Shown here: piece by piece, positions 25,436 through 33,803 of the stretch
Numbering within the stretch: the first letter of the stretch is position 1
Layout of the letters: every line of letters starts with the position of its first letter
Translations under genes and position numbers: made by a program
The notes under the pieces: model-generated
What the model was told of the DNA's origin: nothing
Seen by the model: only the letters and a program-made list of their open reading frames with translations
Database searches by the model: none
From: Aquimonas sp.
GTDB taxonomy: Bacteria; Pseudomonadota; Gammaproteobacteria; Xanthomonadales; Xanthomonadaceae
Assembly (NCBI GenBank): GCA_022241605.1
Contig: JAKOMQ010000023.1
Location: 1 to 56,123 of the forward strand
Length of the DNA: 56,123 nucleotides
Direction: 5' to 3'

Positions 25436-25909
25436 TCAGCGATCGCTTGGCCGATTCGGATCCAGCTCGCAGCTGCGGCCGGCACAGGGTGACGCAGCCT
25501 CGCCGCGACGCATCAGCGCCGCAAGCACCGGCACAAGCCCGAGCCGGGCCAGCAGGCCACGGCTGCGCACCACCCACGGGTAAGCGCGGTCAAGCAGGGG
25601 GCGGAGCCATGGTTTGCCGAGCATGCGGGCCACCATGCCCAAGCCCGCAGCACTGTAAGCCAGCTCGAAAACCGCGACGCCACGGTGCCAGACGCCAGCG
25701 GCGTCGAGCGCATGGATATGGTTCAGCGCGGTCTGCACGTCGACGCCAGCAGCGCTCAGCTCGGGATCTTTGAAGCCGTGCGCCGAGCAGTCGACCAGCT
25801 GCAGTCGGCCCTGCGTATCGCGATCGCGCAGACCCTGCATCTCGGCCGCGCACAGAGGGCAGCTGGCGTCGTAATAGATGCGCAGCGGCCAGGTGACTTG
25901 CTCAGACAT
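25436..25909 (-). CDS. DCC family thiol-disulfide protein (YuxK/DUF393)
   Basis: This 157-residue protein has IYYDASCPLCAAEM near the start, which gives the D-x2-C-x2-C signature (D14, C17, C20) of the DCC family. Typical later elements are LQLVDCSAHG and WHRGVAVFELAYSAAGLG. These proteins are predicted thioredoxin-fold oxidoreductases with unclear substrates. The frame is open 64 codons upstream into a dispersed repeat; the Met at 25909 puts the motif near the N-terminus and is preferred. It lies downstream of an ATP-grasp gene on the same strand, separated by that repeat. Confidence 0.88.
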   Translation of the reverse strand: MSEQVTWPLRIYYDASCPLCAAEMQGLRDRDTQGRLQLVDCSAHGFKDPELSAAGVDVQTALNHIHALDAAGVWHRGVAVFELAYSAAGLGMVARMLGKPWLRPLLDRAYPWVVRSRGLLARLGLVPVLAALMRRGEAASPCAGRSCELDPNRPSDR

Positions 25910-26044
25910 GGGACAGACTTTTCGATTCCCGGGGCCATTGGATGATCCGTCGTAGTCGATCACATGCGTGTGAGCATGTGGTCGCCATCGCGTCCGTCGC
26001 TCGATGAGCACCCCTTTGGAGCGGACCCTGAGCGTGTGAATCAA

Positions 26045-26101
26045 CCCAGACGCCGTAGCGAGGGCGTCGAGCGGCGGCCGCAGCGGGCGGAGGGTTTTCA
26101 C
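26045..26101 (-). repeat. Dispersed repeat, copy R3
   Basis: Read on the minus strand it gives tgaaaaccctccgcccgctg and cggccgccgctcgacgccct, closely matching the first half of copy R2 at 15273. It sits between the ATP-grasp gene and the DCC gene and forms a false N-terminal extension of the latter. Confidence 0.6.
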
Positions 26102-26107
26102 ATGCTC

Positions 26108-27043
26108 TCAGCGTGAGCGGGCCGCGGCGCCCGCCATGCGCTGCTGGAGATAGTCGATCAGGCGCTCATGCGGATCAAAGCCCAGCACGTCCAGCGGTCG
26201 CGCCACGAAGTTCGACAGCGCGTTGATGTCGAAATAGCGGCGTATGCCGTCGCGGTCGTCGACCACGTACTCGACGCCACCCACGTCCAGTCCGGCTGCG
26301 CGGGCGATCGCCTCGACTTCTGCGATCACTTCGTCGCTGGCCCGATGGGCCGCGACCGTCAGGCGCGGTTTGTCGGTCAGGCAGACATCGGCTGGACACA
26401 GGTCGAAACTGCCGCTGTCGCTATTGAGCGCCAGCGCGTAAAGGTAGCGCCCGGCCAGCGTCTCCACCCGGATCACCTGCCGATCCCTCGCCGGCACGTA
26501 CTCCTGCACCAGCAGCACCCCGTCGACACTGCGCGGCAACGCGTCCGCGCCTGCGGCCTCGGACAGGGCGGCCGGGCTGTCGAAGCGGACGATGCCTGCG
26601 CCGGCGCCTCCGATATTGGCTTTGACCAGCAGCGGAAAGCGCAGACCCTCGGCGGCGCGCACAGCGTCCGCAGCGCGGTGGATCACGCGTGTGCGCGGCA
26701 GTCCGAGCCCGAGGCTGCGGATCAGGCTGAGTTGGCGCGCCTTGGACAGATCGATCGCCAGCGCGGGCCCGCCGTTGATGACCTCCGCACCTCGCGACTC
26801 CCAGTGCGCATACAGGGCCTGCGCGTAATACAGCGGATGCTCGCGCTGGCGCAGGAAGGCGCTCATCGCCAGTCGATTGAACACCAGGCGGGCCGGCGGC
26901 TCGGCTTCATCAAGCTCGAACACATGGTCCTGCAGGCGGACAGCGGTCCACGGGAGGCCGCGCCTGTCGAGCGCGGCGAACAGCGGCAGAAACCACTGCG
27001 GGTGTTCGTGGACGATGGCGAGAGGCAGGACAGCCTTGGGCAT
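26108..27043 (-). CDS. ATP-grasp domain protein (RimK-like)
   Basis: This 311-residue protein has the ATP-grasp elements in normal order: KARQLSLIRSLGLGLPRTRV, then FPLLVKANIGGAGAGIVRFD (glycine-rich loop with K), VLLVQEYVPARDRQVIRVET, and the metal site YFDINALSNFV. RimK-like members add amino acids to carboxylates. The preferred start is Met 27043, which begins MPKAVLPLAIVHEHPQWF; the frame is open further upstream but looks non-coding. It is a different class of ATP-grasp from the permuted protein of the Anbu operon 6 kb away. The substrate is unknown. Confidence 0.85.
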   Translation of the reverse strand: MPKAVLPLAIVHEHPQWFLPLFAALDRRGLPWTAVRLQDHVFELDEAEPPARLVFNRLAMSAFLRQREHPLYYAQALYAHWESRGAEVINGGPALAIDLSKARQLSLIRSLGLGLPRTRVIHRAADAVRAAEGLRFPLLVKANIGGAGAGIVRFDSPAALSEAAGADALPRSVDGVLLVQEYVPARDRQVIRVETLAGRYLYALALNSDSGSFDLCPADVCLTDKPRLTVAAHRASDEVIAEVEAIARAAGLDVGGVEYVVDDRDGIRRYFDINALSNFVARPLDVLGFDPHERLIDYLQQRMAGAAARSR

Positions 27044-27407
27044 GGGGACATCCGGCAACCAGGAAAACCCATGGTACGGGGTCGGCGCGTCCGGAAATTC
27101 CGGACGCTCGTGCGAGGCCCTCGCTGGGCGCAGGTTGCAGCGTGCCCGGCCCAATGTCGCCGTGATTTGGCGGGCCGCCGTCGCAGCGCTTGCGCAGCGC
27201 ACCGGCACGCCGCGCGCGCCCAGCGCTGTCCAGCGGTGCCCACCGGAGGCGGGCGATGCATACACCGCCTCAGGTAGCCCGCGTTGAGCTTTCCGCCGCG
27301 TACTGCCCGCAGCGTGCAACGCAGTGTTCCATTGCGCTTGAGCCGTGGACACCGCGCCTACACTCGACCGCCCGGATCATTGAAGAAATTTTTTCAGGGA
27401 GTACCTC
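27044..27407 (+). other. Divergent intergenic region
   Basis: This 364-base spacer lies between the ATP-grasp gene (minus) and the receiver-like gene (plus), so it should hold both promoters. It is open on several frames but no gene is supported. agggag lies seven bases before ATG 27408. No -10/-35 was confidently chosen. Confidence 0.4.
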
Positions 27408-28139
27408 ATGGTCAACCTCGCGATTTTCCACACGACGCTGCCCCAATACCTTCGCGAGAGCGCGGGCGAAGCCGACCAGAAAAACCTGCAGATTGTCTTG
27501 TCGGGCGAGCGCAAGGAGCAGCTTCTGGCCGCGGCCGGCAACATCAAGGTGGACGCGCTGGTGGTTGACCTCGGCCTGCTCGGTGAGCAGCCGGAAACGG
27601 CGCTCAGGGAATTGGAACAGGCCTTCAAACCGGAGCTTTGCCTGATCGTCTACTCGTTCGCCAAGTGGAGCCTGATCGAGGCCCTGCGCGGGCCCGGAAG
27701 GCAGCTGCTGCGCGCGCCGGTCAGCGCTCGCTCGCTCCGCTCCAGCATGATTGGCCTGATCGTCAAGCATCTGGCCAGCGGCGCAGCCGCGCCCCCGTCG
27801 GCTGCAGCGGCGGCCGAGACCACCCTGCTGCGGCTGGAGCAGCAGCCACCCATGCGCCGCTACGACGATCTGCAGCTCGCCGCCCTGCAGGACGTACGCT
27901 CACTGGTTGACTGCGAGTGCCCCAACCAGGTCGCTGACCTGGTGCTGGCGCTCACGGCCTTCGAGACCTACTCGGCCCAGTGCCAGAACAAGAACGAAAA
28001 GGACGCCCAGATCCACCGCATGCTGGCACGCGTTACCGGCCATGCCCGGTCTGCGATGGAGTACGCACTGAAGGAGCTGTGCGCCTACGAAAACATCGAT
28101 CCCGTGGCCCTGGTCAGGCGCAGCGCGCAGGGCGGATGA
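27408..28139 (+). CDS. Receiver-like protein with MerR-associated C-terminal domain
   Basis: This 243-residue protein has an N-terminal ~120 residues with alternating strands and helices (IKVDALVVDLGLLG; PELCLIVYSFAKW; RQLLRAPVSARSL), similar to a response-regulator receiver fold. The usual acidic pocket and phosphorylatable Asp are not clear. After an Ala-rich linker, the C-terminal ~90 residues (RYDDLQLAALQDVRSLVDCE, CPNQVADLVLALTAFETYSA) resemble a domain I recall at the end of certain MerR-type regulators. No DNA-binding domain is seen. It may sense or relay a signal to a partner. Start at ATG 27408 with gggag upstream. Confidence 0.6.
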   Translation: MVNLAIFHTTLPQYLRESAGEADQKNLQIVLSGERKEQLLAAAGNIKVDALVVDLGLLGEQPETALRELEQAFKPELCLIVYSFAKWSLIEALRGPGRQLLRAPVSARSLRSSMIGLIVKHLASGAAAPPSAAAAAETTLLRLEQQPPMRRYDDLQLAALQDVRSLVDCECPNQVADLVLALTAFETYSAQCQNKNEKDAQIHRMLARVTGHARSAMEYALKELCAYENIDPVALVRRSAQGG

Positions 28140-28307
28140 GGGCTGGGATGCGAAGCAGGCGCGCGGTCGGGTCGTCGCGGTTTCACCCGCTGCGCGGAGC
28201 CCGCAGGATGCTTTGAAACCCTGACGCCGCAGCGCTCAGCACGCGGCGATGGCAGGTATCCGGGCCACGCGCAGCACGCGGCTGAGTCCTGTGCCGCCAT
28301 GCGCGGT

Positions 28308-28982
28308 TTACTCCGACGGGCCGCGATCCGCCGCCAGCAGAGCGCGGAGGTTGTCCAGCGAGCTCTGCGCGAGCGCGCTGGCGGTGGCGTCCAGACGCCG
28401 CTGCATCTCCCCGTACTGCTCGGCCGGGAGCCGAGCGGCGCGCGGCATGCCGTCGCCGAGATCCTCGGTGCCCTCGTACAGCACCGAGTTGCCCTCGTCG
28501 AAACCCTGGATGGCGGCGAACTCGCGAAGCAGGACGCAGGGCTTGCGGAAACCGTAGACCAGCTGGAAGTTGCCGCTGGTGCCGGCGGTTCGATAGAAGA
28601 GGTGGTCGGGGTTGTCGTCCTGGTAAGCGGTGAGGATGAAGTCGGCCGCTTCGACCTCATCGAAGAGCTGCGCGAAATCGATCCGGCCCAGCCCGCGGAA
28701 CCAAGGTCGCAGGTCGCGAGGCAGGCCGGCGCAGTGGGCGCAGTCGCCGTACTTGAGGAGGCGACGGATCTGCGTTTGCGAAAGCGAATTCAGATGAATG
28801 CCGGGATCCTGCATCCGGCTGAGCAATCCTTCCTTGATGCGCCCGGGTGATACCAGCACCGACACTTCATGGCCGAGCTCGCGCAGGCAGTGCGCGTAGC
28901 CGGGCACCACCTCGCCATGGTTGTGCGCCCAGGGCTCCCACACCAGACAGACGCCCTTGCCCAGGTGTGGAGTACGCAGCAA
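28308..28982 (-). CDS. Glycosyltransferase-like protein, unknown
   Basis: This 224-residue protein begins with KGVCLVWEPWAHNHGEVVPG, then YAHCLRELGHEVSVLVSPGR, the look of the first Rossmann half of a GT-B glycosyltransferase. No donor-binding C-terminal half follows. A CAHCAG segment and YRTAGTSGNFQLVYGFRKPC occur later. The start is a TTG at 28982, with a stop five codons upstream and no in-frame ATG near, so the N-terminus is uncertain. It may be a single-domain family of its own or a truncated glycosyltransferase. Confidence 0.55.
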   Translation of the reverse strand: MLRTPHLGKGVCLVWEPWAHNHGEVVPGYAHCLRELGHEVSVLVSPGRIKEGLLSRMQDPGIHLNSLSQTQIRRLLKYGDCAHCAGLPRDLRPWFRGLGRIDFAQLFDEVEAADFILTAYQDDNPDHLFYRTAGTSGNFQLVYGFRKPCVLLREFAAIQGFDEGNSVLYEGTEDLGDGMPRAARLPAEQYGEMQRRLDATASALAQSSLDNLRALLAADRGPSE

Positions 28983-29041
28983 GGCCTGATTCCACAGTCA
29001 GGACAGCTTGGACAGGATCGCCATCGAGAAAGTCTGCGCGC

Positions 29042-29051
29042 GGGGGGGGGG
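29042..29051 (+). repeat. 10-base G run upstream of ABC export operon
   Basis: An unbroken run of 10 G, 106 bases before the start codon of the membrane fusion protein gene. It is shorter than the C17 tract at 10281. Confidence 0.7.
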
Positions 29052-29156
29052 CTTAGCGTAACGGCTGCGCGCGTGCGCGCCTATCGAGGTGAAGGTCTAT
29101 CCTTGGCCTTCATGTGCAGCCCGGCAGGCTGCGCACGTTTTGCCACAGGAGCCGTC

Positions 29157-30392
29157 ATGAGTCGCCCGGAAGAGCTGCTGAAAGACCTGCGCATCGATCG
29201 TCGGCCCGAGGCCAAGCGCCGCGGGGGCTACCGCAAGTGGGTGGCGTTGTTGGTATTGCTCGCAGCCGGCGTGGCGTTCGTAGTCTGGCGGCAGTCGCAG
29301 CCGCTGCTGGTGGAGACCGCCATGGCCGCACCTGCTGCCGAGGCCGGGCCCCCGGTGCTGCTGGATGCCTCCGGCTTCGTCACCGCACGGCGGATCGCCA
29401 CGGTGTCGTCCAAGATCACCGGGCGCGTGGCCGAGGTGCTGATCGAAGAGGGCATGAAGGTCGAGGAGGACGCGCTGCTGGCGCGGCTCGATGACACCGA
29501 CGCCCGCGCCCAGCTTGAGCTGGCCTCGGCGCAGCTGGCCTCGGCGCAATCGCAGCTGGCCGAGGCGCGTACCCGGCTGGCGCTGGCCGAAACCACCCTG
29601 ACGCGCCAGCAGGAGCTGCTGGGGCGCCAGCTGGTGGCGCAGTCCGCGTTCGATCAGGTGCTGGCTGACCGCGATGCGGCGGCGGCGCGGCTGGTGAGCC
29701 TGCAGCGAGCGGTGGACGTGTCCCGCGAGCAGCGCGCACTGTCCGCGATCGGGCTTCAGAACACCGAGATCCGCGCGCCCTTCGGCGGCGTGATCGTGGC
29801 CAAGGCGGCGCAGCCTGGCGAGATGATCTCTCCGGTGTCGGCGGGCGGTGGCTTCACCCGCACCGGCATCGGAACCTTGGTGGACATGCAGTCGCTGGAG
29901 GTCAATGTCGATGTCAACGAGGCTTTCATCGGCCGCGTGCAGCCCCGGATGCCGGTGAACGCGGTGTTGAATGCCTACCCGGACTGGAACATCCCCGGCA
30001 GCGTGATCGCCATCGTGCCTACGGCTGATCGCAGCAAGGCGACGGTGAAGGTGCGTATCGCCCTGGACAGTCAGGACCCGCGGATCGTGCCGGACATGGG
30101 CGTGCGGGTGAGTTTCCTGGCGCCGGTGGACCCGATGGCGCCGCCGCTGACCGGCGCCTTTGTGCCGGAGTCGGCGATTGTCCGCGCTGACCCCGATGCG
30201 GAGCAGGGCAGCGGGCCGGCGGTGTTCGTGGTCGAAGACGGCCGCGTGCGGCGGCAGCCGGTGCGCCTGGGCGAGGAGGCGAATGCCCTGCGCCACGTCA
30301 CCGACGGCCTGCGCGGCGGCGAGGCGGTGGTGCTGGTGCCGCCATCCGGATTGAGCGACGGCGCCCGCGTGCAGGCCCGTGACGGGCGCTGA
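29157..30392 (+). CDS. Periplasmic adaptor (membrane fusion) subunit, MacA/HlyD-like
   Basis: This 411-residue protein has one N-terminal membrane helix (KWVALLVLLAAGVAFVVW, ~26-43). The first half-lipoyl strand set follows (DASGFVTARRIATVSSKITG, RVAEVLIEEGMKV), then a helical hairpin (~115-200, with repeated QLASAQSQLAEARTRLALAE), the second lipoyl half (TEIRAPFGGVIVAKAAQPGE) and beta-barrel/proximal domains. It bridges an inner-membrane ABC exporter to an outer-membrane channel. CAGGAG before ATG 29157 fixes the start. It is the first gene of a run with an ATPase and two FtsX-like permeases. No TolC gene is in the window, so an outer-membrane exit, if used, would be encoded elsewhere. Confidence 0.9.
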   Translation: MSRPEELLKDLRIDRRPEAKRRGGYRKWVALLVLLAAGVAFVVWRQSQPLLVETAMAAPAAEAGPPVLLDASGFVTARRIATVSSKITGRVAEVLIEEGMKVEEDALLARLDDTDARAQLELASAQLASAQSQLAEARTRLALAETTLTRQQELLGRQLVAQSAFDQVLADRDAAAARLVSLQRAVDVSREQRALSAIGLQNTEIRAPFGGVIVAKAAQPGEMISPVSAGGGFTRTGIGTLVDMQSLEVNVDVNEAFIGRVQPRMPVNAVLNAYPDWNIPGSVIAIVPTADRSKATVKVRIALDSQDPRIVPDMGVRVSFLAPVDPMAPPLTGAFVPESAIVRADPDAEQGSGPAVFVVEDGRVRRQPVRLGEEANALRHVTDGLRGGEAVVLVPPSGLSDGARVQARDGR

Positions 30393-30396
30393 GGCC

Positions 30397-31101
30397 ATGG
30401 CTGCTGAACAGACCCGGCCGCCGCTGGTCGAGATCCGCGATCTCGCCAAGGCCTACGTGCGCGGCAAACAGACCGTCGAGGTGCTGCACGGGATCAATCT
30501 CGATATCCCCGAGGGCGATTTCGTGGCCCTCATGGGCCCCTCCGGCTCGGGCAAAACCACCTTGCTGAATCTCATCGGCGGCATCGATTCGCCTACCGCC
30601 GGTCTGCTCAAGGTCGGTGGCCAGCGCATCGATGACTACGGCGCCGATGCACTGGCGCGCTGGCGGGCGGAGACGGTGGGCTTCATCTTCCAGAGTTACA
30701 ACCTGATGCCGGTGCTGTCGGCGCAGAAGAACGTGGAGCTGCCGCTGCTGCTCACCGACTTTGGCGCGCGTGAGCGCGCCAAGCGTGCCCGGCTGGCGCT
30801 GGATCTTGTGGGCCTGGGCGACCGTGCCGGACACAAGCCCAACGAGCTCTCCGGCGGCCAGCAGCAGCGCGTGGCGATTGCCCGCGCCCTGGTCAGCGAT
30901 CCGCGGCTGTTGATCTGCGACGAGCCTACCGGCGATCTCGACCGCAAGACGGCCGACGAGGTGCTGCGCCTGCTGCAGCGGCTCAACGCCGAGTTCGGCA
31001 AGACGGTGATCATGGTCACCCACGACCCCAAGGCCGCCGAGTACGCGCGGCGAACGGTGCACCTGGACAAGGGCGTGCTGGTGCAGGAGGCCGCGCATTG
31101 A
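30397..31101 (+). CDS. ABC transporter ATP-binding protein (MacB/LolD type)
   Basis: This 234-residue ATPase has Walker [10 protein letters not shown] (~47-55), Q-loop [13 protein letters not shown], the signature [15 protein letters not shown], Walker [13 protein letters not shown] and the H-loop VTHD. These are hallmarks of the MacB/LolD/FtsE group, which power lipoprotein or macrolide/peptide export rather than import. It starts four bases after the adaptor gene. An earlier in-frame ATG-type start at 30379 would overlap the adaptor and is less likely. It should dimerise and drive the two permeases encoded next. Confidence 0.95.
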   Translation: MAAEQTRPPLVEIRDLAKAYVRGKQTVEVLHGINLDIPEGDFVALMGPSGSGKTTLLNLIGGIDSPTAGLLKVGGQRIDDYGADALARWRAETVGFIFQSYNLMPVLSAQKNVELPLLLTDFGARERAKRARLALDLVGLGDRAGHKPNELSGGQQQRVAIARALVSDPRLLICDEPTGDLDRKTADEVLRLLQRLNAEFGKTVIMVTHDPKAAEYARRTVHLDKGVLVQEAAH

Positions 31102-31277
31102 TGGACGGCAAGGGACGAATCGACAGCAGCTTAGTGGGTGCGGACGCGCTGCAGCTGCGCCTCACATGGCCCGCAGTTCCGGTTGCGGGCCGCGCCCCGG
31201 CGCGGCGACCATCGTGCCCATCGCGGCGCGGTCCTTCCGCCGCTTCATCCCTCACCGCCTGTTAGCGCGGACGCCCC

Positions 31278-32540
31278 ATGCTCAAGTTCACCGGTCTCGT
31301 GCTGTCCGGGCTCACCCGCAGGAAGCTGCGCACCGCGCTGACCTTCCTGTCGCTGGTGGCGGCCTTCACCCTGCTCGGGCTGCTGCAGGCGGTCAACTCG
31401 CTGTTTGGAGGCGCCGCCGATTTCCTAGGCGCCAACCGCCTGATCACCCAGGCCAGCACCAGCTTCACCCAGGCCCTGCCGATGCGGCTGCTGCCGCAGA
31501 TCGAGGCGGTGCCCGGCGTGCGCGCGGTCAGCCACTCGCAGTTTTTCGGCGGCCAGTACCAGGAGGGGCGCAGCTTCTTCCCGCAGTTCGCGGTGAACCC
31601 GCAGCGCCTGCGCAACACCTACCCTGAATGGGTGATGCCCGAGGACCAGTGGCGCAATTTCGTGTCCACCCAGGATGGCGCCATCGTCGGCCGCTTGCTG
31701 GCCGACCAGAACGGCTGGAAGGTCGGCGACATCGTGCCGCTCAACAGCTTCATCTGGACCCGCGTCGACGGCTCGCGACTGTGGGAGTGGCGCGTGGTCG
31801 GCATCTTCGATGGCCGCGATGAGGAGTGGCAGAAGCGCGCGGGCTTGATGTACCTGAACTACGGCCAGTTCGATGAAGGCCGCACGCCGGGCGCGCGCGG
31901 GCTGGCCGGCGTCTTCATCGTGCAGGTGGACGACCCCACCAACTCCGAGCGCATCGCCAGCACCATCGACGCGAAGTTCGCCAACTCCGCCGAGGAAACC
32001 AAGACCCAGAGCGAGCAGGAGTTCCAGCTCGGCTTCATTCGCCAGCTCGGCGATATCGGGCTGATCGTCAACCTGATCACCGGTGCGGTGTTCTTCTCCA
32101 TCCTGTTCCTGACCGGGGTGGCCATGGGCCAGGCCGTGCGCGAGCGCATCCCTGAGCTGGCGGTGCTGAAGTGCCTGGGCTTCCGCGACAGCCAGGTGAT
32201 GTGGCTGGTGCTGGCCGAGTGCTTCGTGCTGTGCCTGCTGGGTGCGCTGGGCGGCATGCTGCTGGCGACCTTGGCGATGCAGGGCCTGCCGCCGGAGTTC
32301 CCGGTCTCGGCCGATGCCTTCGTGTGGACGGTAGCCGGCATCAGCGTGCTGCTGCTCACCCTGCTGGTGGGCCTGCCGCCGGCGTTGACCGCGCAGCGCC
32401 TGAAGATCGTCGATGCGCTGGCCGGCCGTGCCGGCGATTCGCCGCTGGAGCAGGCCCTGCGAAGCGCGATCGAGTGGCCGGCCATGGGCTGGCGCTGGCT
32501 GATTGGGCGGCCGCTGCGCCCTCAGGAGGAGGCGCCGTGA
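31278..32540 (+). CDS. ABC transporter permease, FtsX/MacB-like (first)
   Basis: This 420-residue protein starts with a conserved amphipathic stretch (FTGLVLSGLTRRKLRTALTF) and first membrane helix. A ~220-residue periplasmic MacB-PCD-like domain follows, then the FtsX unit of three helices (IVNLITGAVFFSILFLTGVA, LVLAECFVLCLLGALGGML, TVAGISVLLLTLLVGLPPAL) with RIPELAVLKCLGF between them. The four-helix FtsX layout is the mechanotransmission class. It is 177 bases after the ATPase gene and overlaps the next permease gene by GTGA. Confidence 0.9.
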   Translation: MLKFTGLVLSGLTRRKLRTALTFLSLVAAFTLLGLLQAVNSLFGGAADFLGANRLITQASTSFTQALPMRLLPQIEAVPGVRAVSHSQFFGGQYQEGRSFFPQFAVNPQRLRNTYPEWVMPEDQWRNFVSTQDGAIVGRLLADQNGWKVGDIVPLNSFIWTRVDGSRLWEWRVVGIFDGRDEEWQKRAGLMYLNYGQFDEGRTPGARGLAGVFIVQVDDPTNSERIASTIDAKFANSAEETKTQSEQEFQLGFIRQLGDIGLIVNLITGAVFFSILFLTGVAMGQAVRERIPELAVLKCLGFRDSQVMWLVLAECFVLCLLGALGGMLLATLAMQGLPPEFPVSADAFVWTVAGISVLLLTLLVGLPPALTAQRLKIVDALAGRAGDSPLEQALRSAIEWPAMGWRWLIGRPLRPQEEAP

Positions 32541-33715
32541 GCGAGTGGACCCAGGTGCGCGAAATTACCCTGATGAACCTGCGCTCGATTCCCGACCGGC
32601 TGGGGCCCTCGCTGGTGATCGTGGTTGGCATCGCCGGTGTCGTCGGCGTGCTGGTGGCTCTGATGTCGATGTCGGCCGGGCTGACCCAGACGCTGGGCGC
32701 CGGGGGCCGCGTGGATCAGGCGGTGGTGACCCGCGGCGGCGCCAACGGCGAGCTGGCGAGTTTCCTGGCGGTGGCCTCGGCCACCCTGGTCAAGCAGGAC
32801 CCGGCGATTGCCCGCGGTGAGGACAGCCTGCCCTTGGCCAGCGGCGAGCTGATCGTCATCACCGAGGTGGCGCGGCCCGGCCAGCGCACGGGCGCCAACG
32901 TCACCCTGCGCGGGGTGGAGCCGGTTGGCCTGCGCCTGCGCGAGGACTTCCGCATCCTGCGCGGCCGCAGCTTCCGACCGGGCGTACAGGAGCTGATCGT
33001 CGGTGCTGGCGCTGCCCAGCAGTTCGCCGGGCTGGAGGTAGGCCGAACCCTGCGCTTCCGCGGCGCCAGCTGGACCGTGGTGGGCCACTTTGAAAGCGGC
33101 GGCAAGTATGACTCCGAGCTGTGGAGCGATCTCGGCACCGTGCAGGGCGCCTGGCAGCGCAGCGGCGTGTCTTCGCTGCTGGTGCAGCTGGCGCGGCCGG
33201 GCGACTTTGCGGCGTTTGCGGAGCGGCTCAAGTCCGACCCCCAGCTCGATGTCGAGGCCAAGACCCAGCTTGATTTCTACCAGGGCCAGAGCGGCCAGCT
33301 CACCGCCACCATCGGCGTGCTGGCCGGGCTGGTGGCCGTGATCATGGCCTTCGGCGCCACCTTCGGCGCGCTCAACACCATGTACTCGGCGGTGTCCGCC
33401 CGCACCCGCGAGATCGGCACCCTGCGGGCGCTGGGCTTCGGCGCTCCCCCGGTGGTGGCCTCGGTGATGGCCGAAGCCCTGCTGCTCAGCGCTGCCGGCG
33501 GCCTGCTCGGTGCCTTTGCCGCCTACGGTCTGTTCAACGGCTCTGCCGTCTCCACTCTCGGCGGCGGCTTCACCCAGGTCGCCTTCGAGTTCGCCGTCAC
33601 CCCGGGGCTCGTGATGTTCGGCCTCGGGCTGGCGCTGGCGATCGGTTTCATCGGTGGGCTGGCGCCAGCGATTCGAGCGGCCCGGATTCCGGTGACCTCG
33701 GCACTCAGGGAATAG
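32537..33715 (+). CDS. ABC transporter permease, FtsX/MacB-like (second)
   Basis: This 392-residue protein has the same layout as its neighbour: first helix LGPSLVIVVGIAGVVGVLVA, a periplasmic domain (~60-270), then the FtsX helices around TATIGVLAGLVAVIMAFGAT, SARTREIGTLRALGF and VMFGLGLALAIGFIGGLAPA. A strong caggagg site precedes a GTG start whose TGA-containing GTGA overlaps the first permease's stop. The two permeases are clearly different in sequence, so the transporter is expected to be a heterodimer, unlike homodimeric MacB. Confidence 0.9.
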   Translation: MSEWTQVREITLMNLRSIPDRLGPSLVIVVGIAGVVGVLVALMSMSAGLTQTLGAGGRVDQAVVTRGGANGELASFLAVASATLVKQDPAIARGEDSLPLASGELIVITEVARPGQRTGANVTLRGVEPVGLRLREDFRILRGRSFRPGVQELIVGAGAAQQFAGLEVGRTLRFRGASWTVVGHFESGGKYDSELWSDLGTVQGAWQRSGVSSLLVQLARPGDFAAFAERLKSDPQLDVEAKTQLDFYQGQSGQLTATIGVLAGLVAVIMAFGATFGALNTMYSAVSARTREIGTLRALGFGAPPVVASVMAEALLLSAAGGLLGAFAAYGLFNGSAVSTLGGGFTQVAFEFAVTPGLVMFGLGLALAIGFIGGLAPAIRAARIPVTSALRE

Positions 33716-33803
33716 ACCTCGCGCCCCGCAGGAGTGAGCGATGAGAACCACTCCGGTCGCATCCCCGGAGGTGTGCGCAGCCGCGTGAGGACGACGGCGT
33801 GCT

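Noticed and set aside
25138..25485. 115-codon minus-strand frame after the DCC gene
   Set aside because: Overlaps the end of the DCC gene, Ala/Arg/Gly-rich, no ribosome site.
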